From positions 40,498-104,497 of the forward strand of contig DDLS01000174.1 in the NCBI GenBank assembly GCA_002340255.1: a stretch of 64,000 nt of DNA. The letters are read 5' to 3'. This DNA comes from Cyanobacteria bacterium UBA2566 (GTDB taxonomy: Bacteria > Cyanobacteriota > Cyanobacteriia > Cyanobacteriales > Desertifilaceae). Shown one piece after another: positions 51,425 to 61,373 of this stretch; the first letter of the stretch is position 1; each line of letters starts with the position of its first letter. The notes beneath the pieces were generated by a model. It saw only the letters and a list, made by a program, of their open reading frames with translations, was not told the origin of the DNA and did not search any database. A program made the position numbers and the translations under genes.

Positions 51425-52145
51425 TCAGCCGCCTCCTCAAACGGAAAAACAGTCTTTGCTCCTATGGGTATTGCTTGGCTTTATGGTGGTCATTTTAGCC
51501 ATAGGTACGATTCCGGGATACTTCAACGGATCGTGGCAATGGCAGGCTCCTCCCAAAGTAGTGGCCTTAAAACAGTTGCGACAAGTCCGTAAAAACGGAT
51601 TAACCCTCTCAGGTTGGGAAACCCTTGAGCAGAGAGAACTCGGTTTAGGAGGTCATAAATGGTCTTATCAACAACTTCAAGGCAACTGGGAAGAACCAGT
51701 CATTCTGTTGTTTTTAATTCAAAATTCAGACCTAGACCAACCCAGAGTGGAATGGGTGGATGTGAATGGGTTTGTGCAACAGGTTTTCAGGGACTGGAAA
51801 ACTGATTCTTATCAAATGAAGACGTGGGAAGTCGATACAGAGTCTGGTCAAGGGGGGAGAGTGCGATCGCGGTTTTTTCGCGGCTGGAATCCTACACAAA
51901 CCTATGCTCTGGTGCAATGGTACGCTTGGCCCAATGGGGGAGATCCAGCGCCAGTCAATTGGTTTATAGCCGATCGCCTAGCCCAAACCCAAGGCGATCG
52001 CGCTCCTTGGATGGCCGTTTGTCTAATGATTCCCATTGAAGCCCTAGGAGATATAGAAGAAGCAGAGAAAATCACCCATTCCTTGGTACAAACGATCCAA
52101 ACCACTCTAATGGAAACCGTCTTTAGTCAAGCCCCTGTAGAATAA
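51417..52145 (+). CDS. Cyanoexosortase B system-associated protein
   Basis: 242-aa protein with one N-terminal membrane helix (LLLWVLLGFMVVILAIGTIPGYF) and a ~180-residue exported domain (NGLTLSGWETLEQRELGLGGHKWSYQQL). It is the gene that routinely follows cyanoexosortase B. Late PIEALGDIEEAEKITHSLVQTIQTTL ends the fold, as in EpsI-like exosortase partners. The ATG at 51417 overlaps the exosortase stop (51422-51424), indicating coupling; an upstream ATG at 51390 is also in frame. It probably helps substrate handling at the membrane; the mechanism is unknown. Confidence 0.85.
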   Translation: MNDQPPPQTEKQSLLLWVLLGFMVVILAIGTIPGYFNGSWQWQAPPKVVALKQLRQVRKNGLTLSGWETLEQRELGLGGHKWSYQQLQGNWEEPVILLFLIQNSDLDQPRVEWVDVNGFVQQVFRDWKTDSYQMKTWEVDTESGQGGRVRSRFFRGWNPTQTYALVQWYAWPNGGDPAPVNWFIADRLAQTQGDRAPWMAVCLMIPIEALGDIEEAEKITHSLVQTIQTTLMETVFSQAPVE

Positions 52146-52152
52146 ACTTCCT

Positions 52153-53478
52153 ATGGCTCCCTCACGGCATTTTAACCTTACCATTAGTCTGACATTAGGT
52201 GTGGGGTTGTTTTTGCCTTCTCAGGCTAACGGACAACTCCCCTCTATTGATGTGGATCAACCAGCTTCTGTCGATCAACTCCTCGAAGACGCACGAGAGA
52301 GATTGAGAAACCAAGGGGAAATTCTGGAACTCGATAATCAATTCCCCACGGCTCCCCCTCCAGAATTTGATGTGTATCGCCTAGGCTCTGGAGATTCAAT
52401 TACAGTTAATGTGACCAATTTTCCCGATCTGAATTTTCAAGCTCTACTGGATTTAGAAGGGAATATTATTGTCCCCTTAATGGGACGATTAACCCTCAAA
52501 GGCTTAACCCTAGAAGAAGTCGAGGAGAAATTACGCTTTGGCTTAAATCAATTTGTGATTGAACCGGATGTCTTGGTTACTCTAGGCAATCGTAGACCCG
52601 TTGAAGCAATTATTACCGGTGAAGTCTTGCGACCAGGAACCTATCCTCTGCCTTCTGCTCCCCTTCCTTTAGTGGCTGATGCTCTGGTAGCGGCTGGAGG
52701 ATCTACTCAGTCGGCTGACCTGCGTAACATTATTATTCGTCGAACTTTGCTAGATGGTTCAGTCCTAGAAGCTTCTGTCGATTTACTCACTCCCCTTAAA
52801 TATGGGCAGCGAATCCAAGACCTGCGGCTTGAAGATGGCGATATCATTATTGTGCCTAAAATTGATTTTAATGATATTGACTACGATCATCAGTTAGCGG
52901 CAGAATCCAATTTATCCCAACCGACGATTGCTATTGATGTCGTGCGCTATACCACCAATAATGTGGGGTCAATTACATTACCGAATGGCAGTACTTTTGC
53001 TGATGCGATTACGGCGATCGGGCCCAATTTTGAAGATGCTAAATTGAGTAAAGTAGGGTTAATTCGCTTTGACCAAGAACAGGGACGAGTGGTCACCAAA
53101 GTTATTAATGCTCGCAGTGTCATATTAGGAGATGTTTCCCAAAATATTCGCTTGCTAGATAATGACATTATCGTAGTCAATCGTAACTTATTATCGAGAC
53201 TGAGCGTAACTCTAACTCGAATTACCCGACCGTTTCAAGATGTCCTCACCTTTCTTCTGTTTTGGCGACAATTCCGAGATAACGTCACCGATGTCTTTAC
53301 AGTTGATACCAACCTGAATAATCCGTCTCCCTCTCCTGCCCCCACTCCTACTCCCACACCCACACCTGGAACGACTCCTACACCCACACCCGGGACTACA
53401 CCATCACCTACTCCAGCCCCATCACCTGCACCAGCCCCAGCGCCCGCACCAGCCCCATCACCCTCTCCCAGCCAGTAA
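52153..53478 (+). CDS. Polysaccharide export protein (Wza-like, SLBB domains)
   Basis: 441-aa exported protein, signal peptide at ~1-26. Residues ~75-150 are the Poly_export domain (YRLGSGDSITVNVTNFPDLNFQALLDLEGNIIVPLMG), followed by an SLBB domain (EAIITGEVLRPGTYPLPSAPLPLVADALVAAGG) and a second SLBB-like unit beginning VGSITLPNGSTFADAITAIGP. The last ~45 residues are a Pro/Thr/Ser/Ala repeat tail. It should form the periplasmic/outer-membrane part of the polymer export channel with the Wzc-like protein encoded next. No lipobox is obvious. Confidence 0.92.
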   Translation: MAPSRHFNLTISLTLGVGLFLPSQANGQLPSIDVDQPASVDQLLEDARERLRNQGEILELDNQFPTAPPPEFDVYRLGSGDSITVNVTNFPDLNFQALLDLEGNIIVPLMGRLTLKGLTLEEVEEKLRFGLNQFVIEPDVLVTLGNRRPVEAIITGEVLRPGTYPLPSAPLPLVADALVAAGGSTQSADLRNIIIRRTLLDGSVLEASVDLLTPLKYGQRIQDLRLEDGDIIIVPKIDFNDIDYDHQLAAESNLSQPTIAIDVVRYTTNNVGSITLPNGSTFADAITAIGPNFEDAKLSKVGLIRFDQEQGRVVTKVINARSVILGDVSQNIRLLDNDIIVVNRNLLSRLSVTLTRITRPFQDVLTFLLFWRQFRDNVTDVFTVDTNLNNPSPSPAPTPTPTPTPGTTPTPTPGTTPSPTPAPSPAPAPAPAPAPSPSPSQ

Positions 53479-53553
53479 ATCCCTTTTCTTCAAGCTAGCT
53501 TAGGTTAAAGTAGACATGAGGGACTTGTATTTGTAAGTAGCCTGGATAGAACC

Positions 53554-55836
53554 ATGACTTCACCGCTGATCAAAAAATATAAAATCGCCTTTGGAAAATA
53601 TTGGTTAACTATTCCCATTGGCCTGATGATAGGGGCACTTGGGGGTGGAGGATTTGCGGTGCTTCAACCCCCACAAGGGCTTCCCAGTTATCGATTTCAA
53701 TCCGTCTTGCAAATTACCACTCCTCCCATAACGATTTCGGAAACCGGAACAGCTATCCAGGCCCAAAGTGAACAGCTTGAAGAAAATGCCCAAGAGTTAC
53801 TCCTAACGAATGAGGTCTTACAAACGGTTTCCGAGTCTCCTAAAATCCAGATTGACCCTAGGGATTTACGGAAAGGATCTTCAATTAGATATAACAGGAA
53901 AACCCCATCCTTTTTATATGTATATGTGACCTGGGATAATAAGTCTCAGGGTAAACAAATCACTGAATTGTTAGTGCAGGAAGTAATTCAGCAAAGCCGT
54001 CGCCTTAATACCAGTCGCTTGCGAGCGATTATTGAAACCCTAAATGAGCGCTTACCGAAGGTGGTAGAAGAGCTACGCAAGGCGGAAAATGAGCTAGAAG
54101 TGTTTATTCGGCAAACGGAGTTTGCTGAAATAAAACGGACTCAACTTCCCGGATTAATTACGCAAAATGAGCAGCAGCAGCGACAGTTAGAATTGCAAAT
54201 TCAGACTGTGACAACCCAAATGGCGAGTCTGCAACAGCAGTTGGGTTTAAATCCCGATCAAGCCTATGCTTCAGCCGCCTTAAGTGCCGATCCGATTATT
54301 GGCCGGTTGCGCACTCAGCTCTATGAGTTAGAGTCTCAAGAATTATTGCTCAGTCAAACCCTGCGCCCGGATAATCCACAAATGATTGAGTTAAGGCGAC
54401 AATTGGCATCAACAGAAAATTTGTTAACGGTGCGAGCGACTGAGGTAGTCGGAGGGGATGGATTGGCGGCACCATTGAGAAGTGGTGAGCAAATTCGTAA
54501 GGATAGTAGCCTCGATCCGGCTAGGCAGGCGATCGCCCAAGAATTAGTCGGACTCAAAACCCAGAAAGAAACCTTAGAAAAAGAATTAGCAGTGGCTAAA
54601 ACTATTGCCACAGAATTGATCCAGGAATATGCTGGGTTGCCCAATACTCAAGCAGAACGGGCAAGATTAGAACAACAGGTGGTCTTGACCAAACAGTTTT
54701 ATGACACGATTCAAGCCAAACTGATTGATGCTCAAACGGCTGAAGCGGAAACCGTAGGCAATTTAAATATTGCCCAACCTCCCAGATTAGGCGAAAAGAT
54801 TATCCCTCCAGCCCCTTTACCCATTATGCTACTCCTACCGGCAGGGGCAGTCGGGGGGATGATTTTGGGTGCAGGAGCCATCTTTGGTTTGGGAATGGTT
54901 TTAGCCAGCACTATGCAAACACTGGAAGATATTCAAGCCTTTGTCACCGAGCGCGAAGTACAAATTTTGGGGATTTTACCCTTTGTGGAAGAGTGGGATG
55001 GTTCTGGGGGAGAAGTTCCCATGATGCTCTCTCGCCATTCCCCCTATTTGGATAGTTATGAACGGTTCCGCTCTACCCTGCGGCAAGTGGAAGAAAAACC
55101 GAAAGTGGTGCTAGTCACCAGTTGCGATCGCCAGGAAGGAAAAAGTGTAACCGCCTATAATTTGGCGATCGCCTCCGCCAGAGCCGGAAAACGTACCCTC
55201 CTCATCGAAGCCGACTTACGCAATCCCTCCAATGCCGAAACCCTAAAAATCGTTCCCGATTCCAACTCCACCCTTGAACCTCTGCGCTACTATAGCCAAA
55301 TTAGTGACTGTATTCGCCTAGTTCCCAACATTGAAAACCTCTACATGGTTCCCAGTTTTGGCCCCTATGAATATGCAGCCGCTGTGGTGGAGTCAGCAGA
55401 AATGCGTCTTCTCCTCGAAGATGCCCGTAAACGGTTTGACTTCGTCGTTGTTGATGCTTCTGCCCTCAACCTCTGTAACGATCCTCTAATTCTAGAGCGC
55501 TATACCGATGGCATAATCCTCGTCACCCGTGCCGGTTATACCGTCAGCAACGATTTAGCCGACAAAATTGACCTCCTAGAAGATTCGGAAGACTACCGTT
55601 TATTGGGCGTTGTCATTAATGCAGAGGAAATGAATATTCAGCCCCTTCCTCCACCTCCAATCATCGAAACGGCTGACCTCAATAAAGAGACTGACCCTGA
55701 ACCGAGCCTCAATGGTTATAAGGGAAGTTATCACTCTTATAGTAATGGTCATAACGGCCATAACGGTCGTAATGGTCGTAATGGTAATGGCAAGACTCCC
55801 ACATCACGACCTGGAGAAAAAAGCACAAAACCATAA
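53554..55836 (+). CDS. Wzc-like polysaccharide co-polymerase with CpsD/BY-kinase domain
   Basis: 760-aa inner-membrane protein. The Wzz domain includes helices at ~15-35 and ~425-450 with a long coiled-coil periplasmic part between them (~150-400). The C-terminal cytoplasmic part is a bacterial tyrosine-kinase-like ATPase: Walker A region TSCDRQEGKSVTAYNLAIA (~517-537), A' motif LLIEADLRNPS, and DFVVVDASALNL. The final ~45 residues are a Gly/Asn/His/Arg-rich tail (NGHNGHNGRNGRNGNG), not the usual Tyr cluster. It controls chain length and export of the exopolysaccharide with the SLBB protein upstream. Confidence 0.92.
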   Translation: MTSPLIKKYKIAFGKYWLTIPIGLMIGALGGGGFAVLQPPQGLPSYRFQSVLQITTPPITISETGTAIQAQSEQLEENAQELLLTNEVLQTVSESPKIQIDPRDLRKGSSIRYNRKTPSFLYVYVTWDNKSQGKQITELLVQEVIQQSRRLNTSRLRAIIETLNERLPKVVEELRKAENELEVFIRQTEFAEIKRTQLPGLITQNEQQQRQLELQIQTVTTQMASLQQQLGLNPDQAYASAALSADPIIGRLRTQLYELESQELLLSQTLRPDNPQMIELRRQLASTENLLTVRATEVVGGDGLAAPLRSGEQIRKDSSLDPARQAIAQELVGLKTQKETLEKELAVAKTIATELIQEYAGLPNTQAERARLEQQVVLTKQFYDTIQAKLIDAQTAEAETVGNLNIAQPPRLGEKIIPPAPLPIMLLLPAGAVGGMILGAGAIFGLGMVLASTMQTLEDIQAFVTEREVQILGILPFVEEWDGSGGEVPMMLSRHSPYLDSYERFRSTLRQVEEKPKVVLVTSCDRQEGKSVTAYNLAIASARAGKRTLLIEADLRNPSNAETLKIVPDSNSTLEPLRYYSQISDCIRLVPNIENLYMVPSFGPYEYAAAVVESAEMRLLLEDARKRFDFVVVDASALNLCNDPLILERYTDGIILVTRAGYTVSNDLADKIDLLEDSEDYRLLGVVINAEEMNIQPLPPPPIIETADLNKETDPEPSLNGYKGSYHSYSNGHNGHNGRNGRNGNGKTPTSRPGEKSTKP

Positions 55837-55989
55837 CCTCACCAAACCGGATGCAGGAACTCATTGGCGAAAGGATCGACAGGGGTTTGATATTCTATGA
55901 AGAATTTTCAGATACAATAACTGGGCAAACCCTTTCCTCCCATTTGATCCTGAAGGAGCGCTCTTCACCCATTTGAACCTTTGAACCCA

Positions 55990-57018
55990 ATGACTCAGTT
56001 CAAAACTGCCTTTACGATTTTTTTAAGCCTCATTGTTGAAGCTTTTCCTTTTCTCTTACTGGGAGTCATCCTCTCTAGTGCGCTCCTGTTTTTTGTCGAT
56101 GAGCGCAAACTGCTACAATTGATTCCCAAACAACCCTTACTCGGAGCACTAGCAGGAAGTGCGATTGGCTTTCTGTTTCCGGTGTGTGAATGTGGTAACG
56201 TACCCGTTGCTCGCCGGTTCTTGCTTCAGGGATTTCCCCCTTCAGTGGCAGTGGGCTTTTTGCTGGCTGCACCAACCATTAATCCGGTGGTGATTTGGTC
56301 AACTTGGACAGCCTTTCGAGACCAACCGGAATTGGTCGTATTTCGGGTCATCTTTTCGTTGCTCATTGCGACAGGAATTGCTTGGATCTTCAGTTCACAA
56401 GCAGATTTACGCCCTTTGTTGCAGCCGGGTATGGTGCGCTTAATGCCGGCTTGCGATCTTAAAGATTCTGACTGGGATGAACAGAAAGATGAATCCTTGT
56501 CCCTCTTGGCATCAGGAACCTATATTATTGGCGAGCAAGGCAAACGGCTAAAGCTGGATGAATCGAGTTGGGAAATGACCCAATTATCCCAGGATTTAGT
56601 CAAACAGCCTTGGTCTTATCGCTGGCGCTTGTTTATGGATAATGCCCTACAGGAATTACGGGAGCTGGGGGGAGTATTGGTGATTGGCAGTGCGATCGCC
56701 GCTTTGATTCAAGTAGGAATGCCTCGCGATCTCATCCTAGCGGTCGGTACCGGCCCTGTCACCTCAATTGTTGCCATGATGATTTTAGGGGCAGTGGTCT
56801 CGATTTGTTCTACCGTTGATGCCTTTTTTGCCCTCTCCTTTGCCTCCACATTTACCAGCGCTTCATTATTAGCTTTTCTGGTCTTTGGGCCGATGATTGA
56901 TATCAAAAGTGTAGGCTTGATGTTATCGATGTTCAAACCCAGGGCGATTATCTATTTATTGGTTTTAGCAGCCCAGTTAACTTTTGTGTTGACCTTTCTA
57001 TATCACATGGTTGATTAA
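55990..57018 (+). CDS. Permease (UPF0718/DUF318 family)
   Basis: 342-aa membrane protein with about eight helices. Diagnostic parts are IGFLFPVCECGNVPVARRFLLQGFPPSVAVGFLLAAPTINPVVIWSTWTAF and, in the second half, VVSICSTVDAFFALSFA. The CECG motif recalls cation or thiol handling. It corresponds to B. subtilis YcgR-like permeases, paired with a TIGR03943/DUF1980 protein exactly as here. ATG 55990 is preferred over the TTG 55981. A cytoplasmic loop of ~60 residues (460-520 in nucleotide terms near 56450-56600) is longer than usual. The substrate is unknown. Confidence 0.88.
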   Translation: MTQFKTAFTIFLSLIVEAFPFLLLGVILSSALLFFVDERKLLQLIPKQPLLGALAGSAIGFLFPVCECGNVPVARRFLLQGFPPSVAVGFLLAAPTINPVVIWSTWTAFRDQPELVVFRVIFSLLIATGIAWIFSSQADLRPLLQPGMVRLMPACDLKDSDWDEQKDESLSLLASGTYIIGEQGKRLKLDESSWEMTQLSQDLVKQPWSYRWRLFMDNALQELRELGGVLVIGSAIAALIQVGMPRDLILAVGTGPVTSIVAMMILGAVVSICSTVDAFFALSFASTFTSASLLAFLVFGPMIDIKSVGLMLSMFKPRAIIYLLVLAAQLTFVLTFLYHMVD

Positions 57019-57027
57019 TTTTCAAGA

Positions 57028-57810
57028 ATGATGAATCAATTCCGTTTGCCTCAGCGTTGGCTTCCCACCTTAGATGTGGTCACCACCGGATTATGGGGAT
57101 TTTTATTAATTAAATTATGGATCAGTGGAGAATTGAATTTACTGATTCACCCAGCCTACCATTGGCTGATCATTATTGCTGGAGCATGTTTACTTGGACT
57201 CAGTGGAGTGAAGGGATGGCAACTGTGGAAGCATTACCAAAAAAGTTTGGTTGAGCGTCCTCGAAATGCCGCCAATGTGAGAGAGCATGTGAGCTTATTA
57301 CCCCAGAGCTTAAGCTGCTATCTGTTATTATTTACCGCCATTGTGGGTCTAACCGTTAGACCTCAAGCGTTTACTTCAGAAACGGCTTTGAAGCGGGGAG
57401 TTAATGATTTTATCCCGATTACTGAAATTACACCTCAGTCATTTACAAATGTGACTAAACCAGAGGATAGATCTTTGGTGGAATGGGTGAGAACATTGAA
57501 TGTGTATCCTGAACCCGATGCCTATACAGGGCAAAACGTGCAGGTGAGTGGATTTGTGATTCATCCTCCAGATTTTCCGCCCGAATATGGATTAGTGTCT
57601 CGATTTATTATTACGTGTTGCGCGGCAGATGCTTATCCTATTGGTTTACCAGTCAAATTTCCAGAATCTCGCGAGACCTATGCTCAAGATAGTTGGGTAG
57701 AAATTAAGGGAGCAATGGCGACTGAAGTTTTGAATGATAACCGCAAGTTGGTGATTGTGGCTCAGGAGGTGCAGCCAATTCCAGAACCCAAAAATCCTTA
57801 TAACTATTAA
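57028..57810 (+). CDS. TIGR03943 family membrane protein (YcgQ-like)
   Basis: 260-aa protein with N-terminal helices (~15-35, ~45-63, ~95-112) and a C-terminal globular domain containing FIITCCAADAYPIGLPVKF and QVSGFVIHPPDFPPEYGLVSRF. The CC pair in FIITCCAADA is the family hallmark. This family regularly follows the DUF318 permease; here it starts 9 bp after it, so the two act as a unit, perhaps transporting a metal or small molecule with the extracellular domain as a binding part. Confidence 0.88.
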   Translation: MMNQFRLPQRWLPTLDVVTTGLWGFLLIKLWISGELNLLIHPAYHWLIIIAGACLLGLSGVKGWQLWKHYQKSLVERPRNAANVREHVSLLPQSLSCYLLLFTAIVGLTVRPQAFTSETALKRGVNDFIPITEITPQSFTNVTKPEDRSLVEWVRTLNVYPEPDAYTGQNVQVSGFVIHPPDFPPEYGLVSRFIITCCAADAYPIGLPVKFPESRETYAQDSWVEIKGAMATEVLNDNRKLVIVAQEVQPIPEPKNPYNY

Positions 57811-57829
57811 TTAAGAAATTGATTAAAGA

Positions 57830-59335
57830 ATGAATCTTCCCAACTATTTAATGGATTTTTACGCCGATAAAATCCAGCCTAAAGTCAAGGATTGGCAACC
57901 GCTCGATCGAGTTGTAGTCAGTGTGGTCAGCGTTCTTTGTGTCGTCATGTTGCTTTTGATTATTACAGGCAGCAATGCGGCTCCTAGAGTAAGAGCTTTC
58001 ACCTGGAACGATCGAGTCATTACAGCAAAAGACAAGGCATTTATTCTGCAATTTAGCCATCCCATGGATCGGGAAAGTGTAGAGAATAATCTTAAAATCG
58101 AACCGTCTTTATCAGGTAAAACGAGTTGGGCTGGTCGGCGAATGGCTTATACGTTAAATAAGCCTGCGCCCTATGGCACTCAATTCAAGATACAAATTGA
58201 AGGGGCAAAAGATCAATATTCTGATGTTAGAAAAGGAACTATAATTCAACCCTTTGTTGGTGAATTTAGAACTCGCGATCGCGTGTTTGTCTATATTGGC
58301 AATGAAAATGAAGAGTCTGGGCGCTTAATTCTGTATAACCTGACCCAGAATCATCTAGAGATTCTCACTCCTCCTAATCTGGTTGTGATGGACTTTAAGC
58401 CTTATCCCGATCGCCATCGCATCCTATTTTCCGCCCGAGATACGGAAGAAGCGGCAGATGAAATTATTGAGCAAAAACTCTACACAACCACTACGGGCTT
58501 AAAATCCGAGGAAAATGCTGGTATTGTGGATGAAGTTTTAGACAACGAAACCCATCAAAACCTGGCCTTTGATCTGTCTCCTGACGGTAAAACCATTGTC
58601 GTACAACGGGTGAATCGTGAAGATCCGAGCGACTTTGGACTATGGCTAATTCCAGAAAAAGGAGACCCCTATCCCCTTGAAAATCAACCGGGAGGAGAGT
58701 TTGTAATTACTCCCGATTCCCAGGCGATTGCCCTGCTCCAAGGAGAAGGAGTTGCTCTGCTTCCCCTCTATCCGGATCAATCTGAATCGACAAACCAACC
58801 CTTAAACTTTCTGCCCAAATTTGGTCAAGTTCTCAGTTTTGCGCCAGATGGTTCAGCCGCTACAATGATCAAATTTAATCCCGACTATACGCGATCGCTC
58901 TATCTAATTACCAACCAAGGAACTGAAAAAGAACTGCTCAAAACCAATGGCTCAATTCGAGAATGCGAATTTGATCCGACCCAAACCACGCTCTACTGTC
59001 TACTCTCCAAACTGTTACCTGGAGAACTCTACCAAGAACTGCCCTATATTACTGCCATTAATCTAGAAACTACTGAGCAAATTCCCTTAATTGGTCTACC
59101 GAATCAACGGGACATCGAGATGAGTTTATCCCCTGATGGAGTCGCTCTTCTATTCGATCATAATCAAGCTGATATCCTGGAAGAACCCCCTCCGCCTACC
59201 CCAGATAACTCACAGAGCAATAACAGTAATCTTTGGATATTACCGATTATCGATGCTCAAAAACTGATGGAAGACCCTCAAATTAAGCCTGAAGTTCTTC
59301 CCTTAAAAGGCTTCTATCCCCAATGGTTACCTTAA
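57830..59335 (+). CDS. Membrane-anchored Ig-like/beta-propeller protein
   Basis: 501-aa protein with one N-terminal membrane anchor (VVVSVVSVLCVVMLLLIITGS, ~28-48). Residues ~50-150 form an SbsA/Big_5-type Ig-like domain (FILQFSHPMDRESVENNLKIEPSLSG, then MAYTLNKPAPYGTQFKIQI). The rest resembles a WD40-like beta-propeller, with repeated motifs such as FDLSPDGKTIVVQR, FVITPDSQAIALL, LSFAPDGSAATMI and MSLSPDGVALLFD. It starts 20 bp after the TIGR03943 gene, so it is probably part of that operon; the function is not known. Confidence 0.82.
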   Translation: MNLPNYLMDFYADKIQPKVKDWQPLDRVVVSVVSVLCVVMLLLIITGSNAAPRVRAFTWNDRVITAKDKAFILQFSHPMDRESVENNLKIEPSLSGKTSWAGRRMAYTLNKPAPYGTQFKIQIEGAKDQYSDVRKGTIIQPFVGEFRTRDRVFVYIGNENEESGRLILYNLTQNHLEILTPPNLVVMDFKPYPDRHRILFSARDTEEAADEIIEQKLYTTTTGLKSEENAGIVDEVLDNETHQNLAFDLSPDGKTIVVQRVNREDPSDFGLWLIPEKGDPYPLENQPGGEFVITPDSQAIALLQGEGVALLPLYPDQSESTNQPLNFLPKFGQVLSFAPDGSAATMIKFNPDYTRSLYLITNQGTEKELLKTNGSIRECEFDPTQTTLYCLLSKLLPGELYQELPYITAINLETTEQIPLIGLPNQRDIEMSLSPDGVALLFDHNQADILEEPPPPTPDNSQSNNSNLWILPIIDAQKLMEDPQIKPEVLPLKGFYPQWLP

Positions 59336-59470
59336 GAGACTGATCCAATTGGGTTCTAATTTCCTCCTATGGTAAACCGGTTGAAAGTACACTAAGGGGG
59401 ATTGGAGTAAAAGCTCCGGTCAATTTTAACCCGATTTTACTCCAGTTCAGGGAACTCATCACCAGTTTTC

Positions 59471-61222
59471 ATGGAAACACAAGAGCTACTCAATCGCTAT
59501 CGACAAGGAGAACGGGATTTTGCCCATGTAGATCTCAGTGGAGCTAACCTCAGTGGCATGAATCTGCGTCAAATTGATTTGACTGGAGCAGATTTAACCG
59601 GAGCCAATTTAACTTGGATATCCCTTAATGAAGCTAATCTTACAGGTGCTTGTTTTCGACATGCTGATTTAAGTAATGCCGTTTTAACCAGTAGTCAGTT
59701 AAAGGGTTGTAATTGTAGTGGTGCTAATTTAACGAAGGCAGATTTACGGTTATCTCGAATGCAGGAGGCAGAACTCAATTGGGCAATCCTCACAGAAGCA
59801 GATTTAACGAGCGCAGATTTACAAAATTCCACCCTAGATCAAATTAATCTAGAGCGGGCAAAAATGACGAGTGTCAATTTAAGTAAAACTGAGTTAATGG
59901 AAGCGAATCTTCGTTATGCGAATTTAACGGGGGCAAATTTAACGGGGGCGAATCTACGGGAGAGTCACTTAGAGGAGGCGAATTTACGCAATGCCATTTT
60001 AGTTGAGGTGAATTTAACGGAGGCGAATTTACTCAACTGTTGTTTGCGATCGACTAATTTAACAGGAGCAGATTTACATCGGGTGATTCTGACGGGGGCG
60101 GATTTAAGTGATGCCATTTTGGATCAAGCCGATTTGAGTCGGGCAGATTTAGCGGGAGCTTATTTGCTGAAAACAAGTTTCAAGAATGCCCATTTATTGC
60201 GCACTAATTTAGAAGATGTTTATTTATTACAGGGTAATTTGAGTCATGCTAATTTACGCGGCTCTAATCTCAGAAGGGCGGATTTAAGTGGCTCTTATTT
60301 GAGCGATGCCAATTTAGGTGAAACCGATATGACGGATACGTTGTTACTAGAAACTCGATTAATCCGGACGATTTTAGATGGTGCAAATTTAAACGGTGCT
60401 TGTATCCAAAATTGGAAAATTGAGGGCGTTGATTTATCGAAGGTTAGTTGTCATTTTTTGTGGAGACGGTTTAATTTTACAACCAAAAGTCCAGCTAGTC
60501 GCTATCCAGTGGATCGCAACTTTGAGCCGGGAGAACTGGGTCAAGAATATCAAGAAAGTAGCACCACGATTGAAGTTTTGTTTAGTGAACCGCCCAATTG
60601 GGAGGTTTTGATCCTCACTTTGGCAGAGTTGCAACAGGAAAATTTGGAGTTGCACTTAACGATTGAGTCCTATGTCCCGATGGATCATCAGTATTTGCTG
60701 CGATTATTGGCTAATCATGTGGTCAATGCCAAAATTATTTCTGAACAAATCCTAAATTTATATCCAGAAGTTAAAGAACGGTTTACGTTGTGTCGCCATC
60801 AATTGTTGGCTATGCTTAAGCATCCGAATTTACCGGTGTCTCGACCGGTTGTGAATCAGAGTCCGCCACCCCCCCCTCCTCCTAAGCCGATGGCCGATCG
60901 CCAGCAGCAGTTGTATCAGGAAACCTCGAAGCAAATTAAGTCCATCCTGTTTTCACAAATGCCGGAGCAGTTTGTGGATAATATCCAGCGGCTATTGAAT
61001 TATTTGAAACAGGAAGGGATTGCCCTGGAGCAACTCCAGAAAAAGGTGATTGTGTCAGCTATTGTGCAACGATCGCAGCAAGATGAAGCCTTTCGAGAGA
61101 GTTTGATTCAATGGGAAAAGAAGGCTTCTCCAGAAATGCGGCTTTCCATGATGGGGAAGTCGGTGCGGGTGGCGATCGCGATTTTGTGGAAAAAGCAGAA
61201 ACAGGACAATTCCTCCGAGTAG
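59471..61222 (+). CDS. Pentapeptide-repeat protein with C-terminal helical domain
   Basis: 583-aa protein. Residues ~15-320 are pentapeptide repeats of the A(D/N)LXX type (ANLSGMNLRQIDLTGADLTG, continuing for over fifty units), which fold as a right-handed quadrilateral beta-helix. The next ~170 residues are globular (EVLFSEPPNWEVLILTLAELQQENLEL), then a PPPPPPKP linker, then a final ~100-residue helical part (LQKKVIVSAIVQRSQQDEAFRESL). No signal peptide, so cytoplasmic. The gene stands alone. The repeats imply a binding scaffold; the target is unknown. Confidence 0.92.
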   Translation: METQELLNRYRQGERDFAHVDLSGANLSGMNLRQIDLTGADLTGANLTWISLNEANLTGACFRHADLSNAVLTSSQLKGCNCSGANLTKADLRLSRMQEAELNWAILTEADLTSADLQNSTLDQINLERAKMTSVNLSKTELMEANLRYANLTGANLTGANLRESHLEEANLRNAILVEVNLTEANLLNCCLRSTNLTGADLHRVILTGADLSDAILDQADLSRADLAGAYLLKTSFKNAHLLRTNLEDVYLLQGNLSHANLRGSNLRRADLSGSYLSDANLGETDMTDTLLLETRLIRTILDGANLNGACIQNWKIEGVDLSKVSCHFLWRRFNFTTKSPASRYPVDRNFEPGELGQEYQESSTTIEVLFSEPPNWEVLILTLAELQQENLELHLTIESYVPMDHQYLLRLLANHVVNAKIISEQILNLYPEVKERFTLCRHQLLAMLKHPNLPVSRPVVNQSPPPPPPPKPMADRQQQLYQETSKQIKSILFSQMPEQFVDNIQRLLNYLKQEGIALEQLQKKVIVSAIVQRSQQDEAFRESLIQWEKKASPEMRLSMMGKSVRVAIAILWKKQKQDNSSE

Positions 61223-61373
61223 ACAGGCATCAAGGCGATCGCGCGATCGAGCCTCTATTCCCTGCCGCTTAATGAGCAACCCCCTTGATCATTCATGCTC
61301 AATCGCGGATAATTATTCTAAAGCGGGCTAAAAAGCCTAATCAGAGACACAAAATCGATAGGGGGATTGAGTC

